Assembly (NCBI RefSeq): GCF_014646515.1
Contig: NZ_BMNK01000004.1
Coordinates: 52,719 to 116,718 of the forward strand
DNA: 64,000 bases
Reading direction: 5' to 3'
Origin: Nonomuraea glycinis
GTDB taxonomy: Bacteria; Actinomycetota; Actinomycetes; Streptosporangiales; Streptosporangiaceae
Positions 32,730 to 40,975 of the stretch are shown here, in pieces. Numbering within the stretch: position 1 is the stretch's first letter; each line of letters begins with the position of its first letter. A program made the translations under genes and the position numbers. The notes beneath the pieces were generated by a model. The model was given only the letters and a program-made list of their open reading frames with translations, was not told the DNA's origin and ran no database searches.

Positions 32730-34778
32730 GTGCGGGTCGAGTTCGGGGTGCTGGGGCCGGTGGCGGCCTGGGACGACGGCGGGGACGCGGTCGCCCTGAA
32801 GGGGCCGCGGCACCGCGCGGTGCTGGCCCGGCTGATCGTCGCCCGCCGGCGCGTCGTCCCGGTCACCGACCTGGTCGAGGACCTGTGGGACGATCCACCG
32901 CCCGGAGCGGTGGGGGCGGTGCGCACCTTCGTCGCCGCGCTGCGCCGCGCGCTGGAGCCCGATCGCCCGCCCCGCTCCCCCGCCCGGCTCCTCGTCACCG
33001 TGGGACCTGGGTACGCCCTGCGCGCGGAGCCGGACGCGGTGGACGCCTGGCGCTTCGAACGGGCCGTGGCCGCCGCCGCGACGCTGCCTCCCGAGGACGG
33101 GCTCGCCCGGCTGGCCGAGGCGCTCGGGTGGTGGCGCGGGCCGGCCTACGCCGGGTTCGCCGACCAGGACTGGGCCCGCACCGAGCGCTCCCGGCTGGCC
33201 GAGCTGCGGCTGCACGCCGTCGAACGCCAGGCCGAGGTCCGGCTGGCGCTCGGCCGGGATGCCGAGGCGGTGCCGGACCTGGACGCGCACGTGACCGAGC
33301 ACCCCTGGCGCGAGGACGCCTGGCGGCTGCTGGCGCTCGCGCTGTATCGCGCCGGCCGGCAGGGCGACGCGCTCGCCGTGCTGCGCCGGGCGCGCACCCT
33401 GCTGGCCGAGCAGCTCGGGGTGGACCCGGGCCCGGCGCTGCGCCGCATGGAGACCGACGTCCTCCAGCACGCCGACCACCTCGACCTCCCCTCGGGGCCG
33501 GGCAGCGCGGCGGCCCGGATCTGGGCGCAGACGGCCGCCGTCTATGACCGCACCGTGACCTCCGGCGCCAGGGCCAGGCTGGAGTCCACGGTGAGCATGC
33601 TGCGCAGCCTCGCGGTGACCGGCGGCACCGGCCTGGAGGCCGCGCGCCGGCATCGGCTGGCGGCCATCGCCGCGGCCGAGGAACTGGGCGACGCCGACCT
33701 GACCGCCCGGGTGATCGGCGCGTACGACGTACCGGCGATCTGGACCCGCTCCGACGACCCCCGGCAGGCGGCCCGCGTGGTGGCAGCGGCCGAACGCACC
33801 CTCGCCGACCTCCCCGAAGCCACCGGTACGTACGGCGTGACGGGTGGGCATGAGGTGGCGCGTACTCGGCTGCTGGCCACGATCGCCCTGGAGTCGCGCG
33901 GCACCTCCTCGCCCCGGGGGCCCGAGGCCGCGCGGCAGGCCGAAGAGCTCGCCCGCCGCCTGGACGATCCCGCGCTGCTGGCGTTCGCGCTCAACGGGGT
34001 CTTCATGCAGACCTTCGAACGGGCGGGCCTGGCCCCCCAGCGGGATCGGATCGGCGCCGAGCTGGTCACCCTGTCCGCCCGGCACGGCCTGATCACCTAT
34101 CAGGTGCTCGGCCACCTCATCCGCCTCCAGGCCCGCAGCGCGCTCGCCGACTTCGCGGCGGCCGACTCGCACGCGGCCGAGGTGGATCGGCTGGCCGGGC
34201 GGCACGAGCTACCGCTGGCCAGGGTGTTCACGCAGTGGTACCGGGCGATGCGACTCGCCGAGACCGGCCGGGCGTCCGTGGCCGAGACGGCCTACCGGGA
34301 CGCCGCCGCACGCCTGAACGGCGCCGGCATGCCGGGCCTGGAGCACGGCCTCCTGCCGCTCGCACTGCTCTGCCTACACCTGCGGCACGCACCGACCGTC
34401 CGTCCCGGCGGCCGCGAACGGCTCGCATCGACCGGCTGCCCCGAGGGCTTCGGGTCGAGCGGGCTGGGGAACGAGCGCATCGATTGGGGGCCGTACGGGC
34501 CCTGGGTTCGTCCTTTGGTGCTGCTGGGCCAGGGGCGGCGGGCGGAAGGCGCCGACGCCCTGCGTGACGTCCCCGAACCGCCCCGGGATCTGCTGTTCGA
34601 GGCTCTGTGGTGCCTTATCGCGCGAGCCGCTGTCGGCGCCGGCGACCGGGAGACGATGCGGCGTGCGCACCGCGCGCTCGGGCCCGCCGCCGCGGAGCTG
34701 GCCGGGGCGGGCAGCGGGCTGCTCACCCTCGGGCCGGTCTCCGGATACCTCGCCGACCTCGCCGCCGCCCTCCGCTGA
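32730..34778 (+). CDS. AfsR/SARP-family regulator with BTAD and TPR-like domain
   Basis: The 682-residue protein starts with an OmpR-type winged helix (VEFGVLGPVAAWDDGGDAVALKGPRHRAVLARL), then a bacterial transcriptional activation domain to about residue 250 (WREDAWRLLALALYRAGRQGDALAVLRRARTLLAEQLGVDPGPALRRME). A long helical region like tetratricopeptide repeats follows. No NB-ARC ATPase is present. Such proteins activate nearby genes, and its divergent neighbour is the dehalogenase-like hydrolase. The GTG follows a purine-rich GGAGGAAAGGG. Confidence 0.92.
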   Translation: MRVEFGVLGPVAAWDDGGDAVALKGPRHRAVLARLIVARRRVVPVTDLVEDLWDDPPPGAVGAVRTFVAALRRALEPDRPPRSPARLLVTVGPGYALRAEPDAVDAWRFERAVAAAATLPPEDGLARLAEALGWWRGPAYAGFADQDWARTERSRLAELRLHAVERQAEVRLALGRDAEAVPDLDAHVTEHPWREDAWRLLALALYRAGRQGDALAVLRRARTLLAEQLGVDPGPALRRMETDVLQHADHLDLPSGPGSAAARIWAQTAAVYDRTVTSGARARLESTVSMLRSLAVTGGTGLEAARRHRLAAIAAAEELGDADLTARVIGAYDVPAIWTRSDDPRQAARVVAAAERTLADLPEATGTYGVTGGHEVARTRLLATIALESRGTSSPRGPEAARQAEELARRLDDPALLAFALNGVFMQTFERAGLAPQRDRIGAELVTLSARHGLITYQVLGHLIRLQARSALADFAAADSHAAEVDRLAGRHELPLARVFTQWYRAMRLAETGRASVAETAYRDAAARLNGAGMPGLEHGLLPLALLCLHLRHAPTVRPGGRERLASTGCPEGFGSSGLGNERIDWGPYGPWVRPLVLLGQGRRAEGADALRDVPEPPRDLLFEALWCLIARAAVGAGDRETMRRAHRALGPAAAELAGAGSGLLTLGPVSGYLADLAAALR

Positions 34779-35022
34779 GACGAGCTGTTCGTACGGCTAG
34801 AGGTTGGCGCATTCTTTCCCCCTGGCAGCCCAGGTCAGAGGATGCGCACCAGTGCTTTTCCGGCAACCGGGGCGTAGGGTTGCGGTATCGAGTGCTTCTC
34901 ACGCGCCGGCATGCACGCCGGTGTCACCCGCGGCGACAGACCGCTCACATCTCCTTAGACGCTGGGCCCGCCGGACATCCGGTGGTCGCCTCACATTCGC
35001 GCTTGTCCGAGAGGAGAAGCTG
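34779..35022. other. Gene-free 244-base leader before the STAS gene
   Basis: No coding frame with a ribosome site is seen. GCATGC-centred GCCGGCATGCACGCCGGTG around 34910 could form a hairpin, and the region may hold the promoter of the STAS gene. Nothing else is supported. Confidence 0.3.
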
Positions 35023-35346
35023 ATGACCGTCACCGACACGGCCCCACTCGGTGGGGCGGGGCCCGCCGAGCCGACCACCGTCCAATTGTCCGGCGAGCTG
35101 GATCTCGTCACCTGCCCGGCGCTGCGCGACGAGCTGCACGACGTCCTGCGCTCCAGCACCCGCCTGCTCGTACTCGACCTGTCCAGCGTGACCTTCTGCG
35201 ACGCCTGCGGCCTCAGCCTCCTCATCGACCTCCAGCGGTGTGCCCGGCAGCGCGGGATCGTCCTCGCCCTGACGCAGCCGCGTCCCTGCGTGTCACGGCT
35301 GCTGCGCATCTCCGGCCTGGAGCGCAGTTTCCCCTTCGTGGTGTGA
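35023..35346 (+). CDS. STAS-domain anti-sigma factor antagonist without phospho-serine
   Basis: The 107-residue protein shows the STAS fold: TTVQLSGELDLVTCPALRDELHDVL and LLVLDLSSVTFCDACGLSLLIDLQRCARQRG. In SpoIIAA-like antagonists the loop reads D-S-S/T-G and the second serine is phosphorylated; here it is D-A-C-G, so neither is present. It may be constitutively active or regulated otherwise. GAGGAG precedes the ATG. No kinase or sigma gene is adjacent. Its 3' end overlaps the convergent AraC gene by 54 bases. Confidence 0.87.
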   Translation: MTVTDTAPLGGAGPAEPTTVQLSGELDLVTCPALRDELHDVLRSSTRLLVLDLSSVTFCDACGLSLLIDLQRCARQRGIVLALTQPRPCVSRLLRISGLERSFPFVV

Positions 35347-36282
35347 GCCGAAGGAGCGCCGGTAGGCGGCGGGCGTGGTGCGCACGATGCGGTGAAAGCG
35401 CCTGCGCAGGTTGGTGGCGGAGGACAGCCCGACCCGTACGGCGATCGTCTCGACCGGCAGATCGGTCTCCTCCAGCAGCGCCCGCGCCGCCGAGACCCGC
35501 TGGCCCAGCAGCCAGCGGCCCGGGCTGACACCGAGCCGGTCGGCGAACCTGCGGGCGAGCGTCCGCGCCGAGACCCCGGCCTGGGCAGCGAGGTCGTCGA
35601 CGGTGAGCGGTTCGTGCAGTCGTTCGGCGGCCCAGTCGAGCACCGGGGCCAGCGAGTCGGGCGCCCGGCCAGATTCCACCGCGTACTGGAGTTGCCCGCC
35701 TTCGCGGTGCGGGGGCATGACCATGTGCCGGGCGACGTGCGCGGCGTAGGCGGCGCCGTGGTCGGCCCGGACCAGGTGCAGGCACAGGTCGATGCCCGCG
35801 GCGGTACCGGCGCTGGTGGCCACGTCGCCCAGGTCGATGTAGAGGGTGTCGGCCTCGACCAGCACCCGGGGAGAACGGGCGGCCAGCGCGGCGGCCATCC
35901 GCCAGTGGGTGGTGGCCCGGCGGCCGTCGAGCAGTCCCGTCTGAGCCAGCAGGAAGGCGCCGGAGCAGAGGGCGACGATGCGCGCCCCGCGCCGGTGGGC
36001 CCGCCGCACCGCGTCGAGCACGGCGGGGCCGGCGGGTTCGTCCGGCCGCTGCCAGCCGGGGATCACGACCGTGTCGGCCGTCTCCAGCGCCGCCAGGCCG
36101 TCGCGCACGGCCATGTCATAGCCCGCCAAGGTCGGCACCGCTCCCGGACGTTCGGCGCACACCGAGAAGTCGTAGCGGGTGGGCAGGCCGGGACGGGACA
36201 CGCCGAAGACCTCGGCGGCGCACGCCAGCTCGAAGGTCGACTGCGGGGGCAGGACGAGGGCCACCACCCGGTGCGGGCTCAT
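35293..36282 (-). CDS. GlxA family AraC-type transcriptional regulator
   Basis: The 329-residue protein has an N-terminal DJ-1/PfpI-like domain (RVVALVLPPQSTFELACAAEVFG, ARIVALCSGAFLLAQTGLLDGRRATTHW) with the nucleophile-elbow-like CSGAF. A C-terminal AraC double helix-turn-helix follows (VDDLAAQAGVSARTLARRFADRLGVSPGRWLL, VAVRVGLSSATNLRRRFHRIVRTTPAAYRRSF). The ATG at 36282 fits the family start although the ribosome site is weak. Target genes are not evident; a cupin gene lies divergently. Confidence 0.92.
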   Translation of the reverse strand: MSPHRVVALVLPPQSTFELACAAEVFGVSRPGLPTRYDFSVCAERPGAVPTLAGYDMAVRDGLAALETADTVVIPGWQRPDEPAGPAVLDAVRRAHRRGARIVALCSGAFLLAQTGLLDGRRATTHWRMAAALAARSPRVLVEADTLYIDLGDVATSAGTAAGIDLCLHLVRADHGAAYAAHVARHMVMPPHREGGQLQYAVESGRAPDSLAPVLDWAAERLHEPLTVDDLAAQAGVSARTLARRFADRLGVSPGRWLLGQRVSAARALLEETDLPVETIAVRVGLSSATNLRRRFHRIVRTTPAAYRRSFGSHHEGETALQAGDAQQP

Positions 36283-36353
36283 GGCAGGAATGTACCTGAA
36301 CGCGTCAATCCAGACACTGGGCCGGGTCCCGCCCACCGGCCACGATGGGCGGC

Positions 36354-36677
36354 ATGACACAGGAACCCGATGACATCCAGGTCACGCAGGTGGACGAGGT
36401 GGAAGGGGTCGAGGTGGTCCCCGGGATCGTCCGGCGCCGGCTGCCGGCCACCGCCTGGGCCCGCGGCTGGATGTACGACTTCGCGCCCGGCACCGAATGG
36501 CCGGAAGTGGACGTACACGATGGAGAGGAGCGTTATTACGTCGTGTCGGGAGAGTTTCTCGACCGGGGGCGGCGGCTCGGGCCGGGCAGTTATGTGGTGT
36601 TCGCGCCGGGCAGCGCGCACCGGCCCCGTACCGAGACCGGGGCGCGCATGCTGGGCATCAGCATCCTGCCCAGGTAG
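36354..36677 (+). CDS. Cupin domain protein
   Basis: The 107-residue protein has a single cupin barrel: WMYDFAPGTEWPEVDVHDGEERYYVVSGEFLDRGRRLGPGSYVVFAPGSAHRP, resembling the ChrR-type cupins. Metal-ligand positions are partly present (His, Glu, Glu, His). Start is ATG 36354, with ATG 36345 an alternative. It is divergent from the AraC regulator, which could control it. Confidence 0.83.
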   Translation: MTQEPDDIQVTQVDEVEGVEVVPGIVRRRLPATAWARGWMYDFAPGTEWPEVDVHDGEERYYVVSGEFLDRGRRLGPGSYVVFAPGSAHRPRTETGARMLGISILPR

Positions 36678-36776
36678 GGGGCCGTCAGGCTATGCACCTC
36701 TGGGTCGGCCTTCACCCAGGTAGGGGGCCGGTCAGGCGCCGGTGAGTCTGTGCACCTCCGGGTCGACCTTCAGGCC
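36671..36776. repeat. Diverged duplication of the DUF6968 gene 3' end
   Basis: Two segments, 36671-36716 and 36717-36776, begin caggtagggggcc and align through tgcacctc-gggtcg-cctt, the left copy lacking about 12 bases. Read on the minus strand, the left copy encodes KADPEVHSLTAP, the right copy encodes KVDPEVHRLTGA, the C-terminus of the adjacent gene. It is a relic of a tandem duplication. Confidence 0.7.
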
Positions 36777-37079
36777 CAGGTCGGGCTGCCCCAGCCAGTC
36801 CAGCGTGACGGAGGCCGCCTCGGCACGCTCCCGCAGCGTCAGCCGGATGCCGTACACCGACAGCAGGAAAGCCTGCAAGGAGTCGATGCCGAAGGACGCC
36901 CGTACGGCCTCGTCGCCCAGGCCGAGGATCTGACCGGGACAGAACCAGTCCCCGCCCGGCAGAGGGTCCGGCAGCGGCTTGCCGATCCGCACCACCACCG
37001 GCGTGCGGGCGCCGTCCGCGGCGACGGCCTCCACCCGGCGCTCGGCGACGACCTCACCCAGCTCGTACGTCTTCGACAT
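36732..37079 (-). CDS. DUF6968-like protein
   Basis: The 115-residue product begins MSKTYELGEVVAERRVEAVAADG and has RIGKPLPDPLPGGDWFCPGQILGLGDEAVRASFGIDSLQAFLLSVYGIRLTL. The pattern resembles a small actinomycete family annotated DUF6968, of unknown role. GAGAGGA precedes the ATG at 37079. A partial duplicate of its 3' end follows its stop. It sits 44 bases downstream of a TetR gene on the same strand. Confidence 0.65.
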   Translation of the reverse strand: MSKTYELGEVVAERRVEAVAADGARTPVVVRIGKPLPDPLPGGDWFCPGQILGLGDEAVRASFGIDSLQAFLLSVYGIRLTLRERAEAASVTLDWLGQPDLGLKVDPEVHRLTGA

Positions 37080-37123
37080 GCGTTTCCTCTCCCCGGCGGA
37101 CTCCCCCACACGATAGCCAACGA

Positions 37124-37720
37124 TCATGCGTGGCCGAGTGCGCCCGCGTGCGCGGCGGCCAGCGCGATCCGGGCCGCCTTGTCGGCGAGGGCCTCGTCGA
37201 CCGGGTCGCCGGTGATCAGCAGGTCGAGGTAGATCCGCGCGGCCAGCGTCTTGAGGAGTTCGGCGGGGTCGGTGCCGGCGGGCAGCTCGCCTCGGGCGAC
37301 GGCGCGGGTCACCACGGGCTCGGCCCGCCGCAGCCGGTCGTGGAAGACGTGCCGTCTGGCCTCGGCGATCTCGGGGAGGTGGGCGGCGCCGGTGAACATG
37401 GCGGCCAGGATGGCCTGCCCGGCCGGCGTGGTGAACGAGTGCGCGAGCGAGCGGGCGAGCGCGCGCAGGTCGGCCTCGACCGTCCCGGTGTCGGGGTCGG
37501 GGATGTCCATCGCCATGTGCTCGGCCACGGCGTCCACGATCAGGCTTTCGCGGTCCTTCCAGCGCCGGTAGACGGTCGTCTTGTGGACACCGGCGCGCTG
37601 GGCGACGGCGTCCACGCTGAACGCCGCGTAGCCCTTGTCCACCAGCTCGGCGAGCGTGGCGGCATGAACGGCGGCCCGGACTTTGGCGCCGCGCCCGACA
37701 ACCGGACGATCAGACTTCAT
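37124..37720 (-). CDS. TetR-family transcriptional regulator
   Basis: The 198-residue protein has the TetR helix-turn-helix (LAELVDKGYAAFSVDAVAQRAGVHKTTVYRRWKDRESLIVDAV) and a TetR_C-type ligand domain. It is divergent from an SDR gene, and two GCAACTC-type palindromes lie between them, so it probably represses the SDR gene and itself. Confidence 0.93.
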   Translation of the reverse strand: MKSDRPVVGRGAKVRAAVHAATLAELVDKGYAAFSVDAVAQRAGVHKTTVYRRWKDRESLIVDAVAEHMAMDIPDPDTGTVEADLRALARSLAHSFTTPAGQAILAAMFTGAAHLPEIAEARRHVFHDRLRRAEPVVTRAVARGELPAGTDPAELLKTLAARIYLDLLITGDPVDEALADKAARIALAAAHAGALGHA

Positions 37721-37721
37721 T

Positions 37722-37792
37722 GCAACTCCGAGTTGCGTTATGCGGGCATGATGGGCAGGATCAATCTATCGCGACTTGGAGTTGCGATAGAT
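37722..37792. promoter_or_regulatory. Two palindromes between TetR and SDR genes
   Basis: Site 1 (37722-37736) has arms GCAACTC and GAGTTGC around C, directly at the TetR start codon. Site 2 (37766-37790, extendable to 37764-37792) has arms CTATCGCGACT and AGTTGCGATAG with one mismatch, 11 bases before the SDR ATG. Both share a GCGAACT/AGTTGC core, as expected for one TetR dimer type. Confidence 0.8.
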
Positions 37793-37803
37793 AGAGGTGC
37801 TCC

Positions 37804-38748
37804 ATGAACAACTCTCCCATCCCCGATCAGACGGGACGGCTGGTCGTCGTGACCGGCGCCAACAGCGGCATCGGCTACGTCACCGCCCGCGAGCTGGCTC
37901 GCCACGGCGCCCACGTCGTGCTGGCCTGCCGCGATCCCGGACGCGGACAGGCCGCCCTCGACCGCCTGCGTACCGAGGCGCCCGGCGCGCGTCTCGAACT
38001 GCGCCAGGTGGACCTCGCCAGCCTGGCCTCGATCCGCGCGTTCGCCGCCGGATGGGACCACGACCGGCTCGACCTGCTGGTCAACAACGCGGGCGTGGCC
38101 ATGGTGCCGTTCGCCAGGACCGAGGACGGTTTCGAGTCCCAGTTCGGCGTCAACCACCTGGGCACCTTCGCGTTGACCGGGCTGCTGCTCCCCCACCTGC
38201 TGGCCGCGCCGGATCCCCGCGTGGTCACCGTCAGCAGCGAGGGCCAGCGCTTCGCCCTCTTCGACCTGGACAATCTCAACGCCGAACGCCGCTACCGCAC
38301 CGCCTTCGCCTATGTGCAGTCCAAGCGGGCCAACCTCTACTTCGCCACCGAGCTGCAGCGCGCGGCGGACGCGGCCGGGGTGCGGCTGCGCAGCATGGCA
38401 GTCGCCCCCGGCCTCACCCGGACCAACGTCCTCACCGGCGGCGCCAACAGCGACCGCGGACGCCTGTACGCGGCGCTGACGCGGCTGGTCGTGCGGCTGG
38501 CGTTCCGGCCGACGGCGGAAGGTGCCAGGACCTCGCTGTACGCCGCGACCGCACCGGAGTTGCCCGGAGGCAGTTACATCGTGCCCGACGGGCCGCTGCA
38601 ACTGCGTGGCGAGCCCGTACGCCGCACCGGGGAGCGCGCCATCCGGGACACCGACACGGCGCGCCGGCTGTGGCGGCTGTCCGAGCGGCTCACCGGCGTC
38701 ACCTACCGGCTGCCCGCCGAACGGTTCGACCCGGCGCCGACGTCCTGA
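37804..38748 (+). CDS. Short-chain dehydrogenase/reductase (SDR)
   Basis: The 314-residue protein has TGANSGIG near residue 18, LLVNNAGVAM, VTVSSEGQ and the catalytic Tyr-x-x-x-Lys in AFAYVQSKRANL. It resembles retinol dehydrogenase/protochlorophyllide-reductase-like SDRs common in actinomycetes. It is probably repressed by the divergent TetR protein. The ATG follows AGAGG. Confidence 0.93.
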   Translation: MNNSPIPDQTGRLVVVTGANSGIGYVTARELARHGAHVVLACRDPGRGQAALDRLRTEAPGARLELRQVDLASLASIRAFAAGWDHDRLDLLVNNAGVAMVPFARTEDGFESQFGVNHLGTFALTGLLLPHLLAAPDPRVVTVSSEGQRFALFDLDNLNAERRYRTAFAYVQSKRANLYFATELQRAADAAGVRLRSMAVAPGLTRTNVLTGGANSDRGRLYAALTRLVVRLAFRPTAEGARTSLYAATAPELPGGSYIVPDGPLQLRGEPVRRTGERAIRDTDTARRLWRLSERLTGVTYRLPAERFDPAPTS

Positions 38749-38925
38749 CCGGGAAGAACCCGCGCGGGCGGCCGACCCTCCACCCGCGACCTGGCTCAGG
38801 CAGGTACGGCCGGGCCTCTGGACAGGTACGAGGAGCGGCCGGGTCCCTCGAAAACGCATGGTCGGCGGCCGGGGAGACCGGCCATGCTGTGGGCGTGGAC
38901 TTCACCTCGAACGAGTCGCCCGCCG

Positions 38926-39435
38926 ATGGGTGAGGCGCGCAGGGCGACAGCGGCGGACGCCGATGAGCTGGTCCGGCTGCGGGCGGTGCTGCTGGCCCAC
39001 ATGAGTGGGCGGGATCCGGCCGGCGACGACTGGCGGCGGGCCGCCGCTGAGATGTTCAGGGCCCGGCTGGACGAGCCGGACCCGACACTGGCCGCCTTCG
39101 TCGTCGACCGGCCCGACTGGCCTGACCGACCTGACAGGCCCGATCGGCCGGGCGCGCTGGCGGCGTGTGCGGTCGGGGCCGTCGACCAGCGGCTCGGCGG
39201 GCCGGGCAACCCCGCCGGGACGACCGGGTACATCTACAACGTCGCCACCGATCCGGACCAGCGGCGGCGCGGCTACTCGCGGCAGTGCGTGACGGCCCTG
39301 CTCGACTGGTACCGCGACCGGGGCATCGCGGCGGTCTTCCTGCGGGCGTCGGCGGAGGGCGAGCCGCTGTACCGCTCGCTGGGCTTCGCCCGCACACCCG
39401 ACCCCTCGATGCTGCTCCGGTTCCCCCTGGCCTGA
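38926..39435 (+). CDS. GNAT family N-acetyltransferase
   Basis: The 169-residue protein has an N-terminal ATAADADELVRLRAVLL, the acetyl-CoA loop YIYNVATDPDQRRRGYSRQCVTALLDWYRDRG and the closing LYRSLGFARTPDPSMLLR. A short Pro-Asp-Arg repeat insertion (RPDWPDRPDRPDRPG) sits near residues 62-76 between strands. ATG at 38926 starts the conserved core; the substrate is unknown. Confidence 0.87.
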   Translation: MGEARRATAADADELVRLRAVLLAHMSGRDPAGDDWRRAAAEMFRARLDEPDPTLAAFVVDRPDWPDRPDRPDRPGALAACAVGAVDQRLGGPGNPAGTTGYIYNVATDPDQRRRGYSRQCVTALLDWYRDRGIAAVFLRASAEGEPLYRSLGFARTPDPSMLLRFPLA

Positions 39436-39541
39436 CCCGGACAGAGCCGGGCGCGGCGTCTCACCCGTCCAGCGCTTCCAGGCGCACGCTCTCCCCGATA
39501 CCCGATACCCGATCCGGCCGGATGGCCGGGTCGGGCCGCCG

Positions 39542-39913
39542 CTAGTCGCCGTGAACCGGGTTCTTGGCGACCCGCTTCTCCGACACGATCAGCCGCACCG
39601 TGCCGGCCTGCTCGGGCTCCGCGGCCCAGACGACCCAGTGGTCGCCGACCGTGGCCGACTGCTCGCGGGGGTTCATGGAGAAGCCGCCGCCCGGGCTGGG
39701 CTTGATGATCTGGAAGGACACCCGCAGCCCTCGCCTGCGGGCTTCGGCCACGACCTCGCCCACGGTCCGCTCGTCGGGGGTGTAACCGTCGAGCATCTCG
39801 CCTTCGGTGTCGGCCCGCTGGTGCGCCTGGTAGCGCTCTCCCGGCTTGGCCGGGCGCCCCAGGTAGGCGACGCCCTTGCCGTGGAAGCCGGACATTAGGT
39901 CAATGTCCGGCAC
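39542..39913 (-). CDS. Hypothetical protein
   Basis: The 123-residue frame contains ERTVGEVVAEARRRGLRVSFQIIKPSPGGGFSMN and GDHWVVWAAEPEQAGTVRLIVSEKRV; no family is recognised. Its codon pattern and the length without stops favour a real gene. The start is uncertain: GTG at 39913 has a weak ribosome site, ATG at 39895 has none. A perfect 9-bp inverted repeat covers the start region. Confidence 0.55.
   Translation of the reverse strand: MPDIDLMSGFHGKGVAYLGRPAKPGERYQAHQRADTEGEMLDGYTPDERTVGEVVAEARRRGLRVSFQIIKPSPGGGFSMNPREQSATVGDHWVVWAAEPEQAGTVRLIVSEKRVAKNPVHGD
39888..39910. promoter_or_regulatory. Perfect 9-bp inverted repeat over the hypothetical gene start
   Basis: Arms CCGGACATT and AATGTCCGG flank AGGTC, spanning both candidate starts of the minus-strand gene. 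It could be an operator or an mRNA hairpin hiding the initiation site. Confidence 0.5.
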
Positions 39914-39976
39914 TTGCCGTTGTGTTGCGGATCGCCCTGAAGCATCGAGACCGCCTGACCCTACGCCCGGGAGTTG

Positions 39977-40005
39977 TTGACCCTAGAAGCTAAGGCTGTT
40001 AGCTT
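39977..40005 (+). promoter_or_regulatory. Promoter with overlapping palindrome for the alpha/beta hydrolase
   Basis: TTGACC (39977-39982) and TAGCTT (40000-40005) form a -35/-10 pair with a 17-base spacer. A perfect palindrome, arms AAGCTAA and TTAGCTT around GGCTG (39987-40005), overlaps the -10 box, the position of a repressor operator. The gene starts at 40037. Confidence 0.55.
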
Positions 40006-40036
40006 TGCGGCTATACACCTTAATAAGGGAGCGGGC

Positions 40037-40882
40037 ATGACGGAGTTTCTGGAGATCGACGGTGAGCGGATCGGCTACGAGGTCACCGGTGCGGGCCCGC
40101 TGGTCGTGCTGGCCCACGGCATGGGCGACAGCAGGCGTGCCTACCGCTTCGTGATCCCCCGGCTGGTGGCGGCCGGATACCGGGTGGCGAGCATGGACCT
40201 GCGCGGCCACGGCGACTCCAGCACCGGCTGGTCCTCCTACACCCGCACCGACACGGCCGGCGACATCCTCGCGCTGATCCGCCTGCTGGGCGGCCCGGCC
40301 GTGATCGTGGGCCACTCGTTCGCGGGAGGCTCCGCCACCATCGCGGCGGCGCGGGAGCCCGAGCTGGTCAGCGCCCTCGTGGAGATCGCCCCGTTCACCC
40401 GGGCGCAGCAGCCCGACCTCGGCGGCCTGCTGCGCAACTCCCGCTACCGCAAGGGCATGACGCGGCTCATGGGCACCGCCCTGTTCCGCAGCGTCGGGCT
40501 GTGGAAGAGCTACCTGTCCCACGCCTATCCGGGGACCAGGCCGGCCGATTTCGCCGACTACCTCGGCACGCTCGAAGGCGAGCTGCGCCGGCCCGGCCGG
40601 ATGGCCGTCGTCACCAAGATGGGCATGGCCGCCCCCACCGACGCGGGCGCCCAGCTCGGCCACATCCCCTGCCCCGCCCTGGTCCTCGTGGGCACCCTGG
40701 ACCCCGACTGGAACGACCCCAGGGCCGAGGCGGACGGCATCGTCGCGGGCATGCCAGCCGGGCTCGGCCGGGTCGTGATGATCGAGGGCGCCGGCCACTA
40801 CCCGCACGCGCAGTTCCCCGACGAGGTCGTCACGGAGATGCTGTCGTTCATCGAGGAGCGCAAGCGCCAGACACCCAGCTGA
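40037..40882 (+). CDS. Alpha/beta hydrolase
   Basis: The 281-residue protein has LVVLAHGMGDSRRAYRFV, MDLRGHGDSS and the nucleophile elbow VGHSFAGGSA, with the acid in LVLVGTLDPDWND and base in IEGAGHYPHAQFPDEV. AAGGGAG precedes the ATG at 40037. The substrate is unknown. The palindrome over its promoter suggests control by a TetR or MarR protein not encoded next to it. Confidence 0.9.
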   Translation: MTEFLEIDGERIGYEVTGAGPLVVLAHGMGDSRRAYRFVIPRLVAAGYRVASMDLRGHGDSSTGWSSYTRTDTAGDILALIRLLGGPAVIVGHSFAGGSATIAAAREPELVSALVEIAPFTRAQQPDLGGLLRNSRYRKGMTRLMGTALFRSVGLWKSYLSHAYPGTRPADFADYLGTLEGELRRPGRMAVVTKMGMAAPTDAGAQLGHIPCPALVLVGTLDPDWNDPRAEADGIVAGMPAGLGRVVMIEGAGHYPHAQFPDEVVTEMLSFIEERKRQTPS

Positions 40883-40975
40883 CCTGGTCTTGGCGCACAG
40901 TTTGTGGTGTCTTACCTGGTCAGCGCCTCGGCCTCGCATGCCGCCCCCCTAACGTGATCGGGTGGACGGAGGGGC

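Noticed and set aside
34900..34935. Riboswitch before the STAS gene
   Set aside because: A GC-rich hairpin can form, but no conserved aptamer pattern was recognised.
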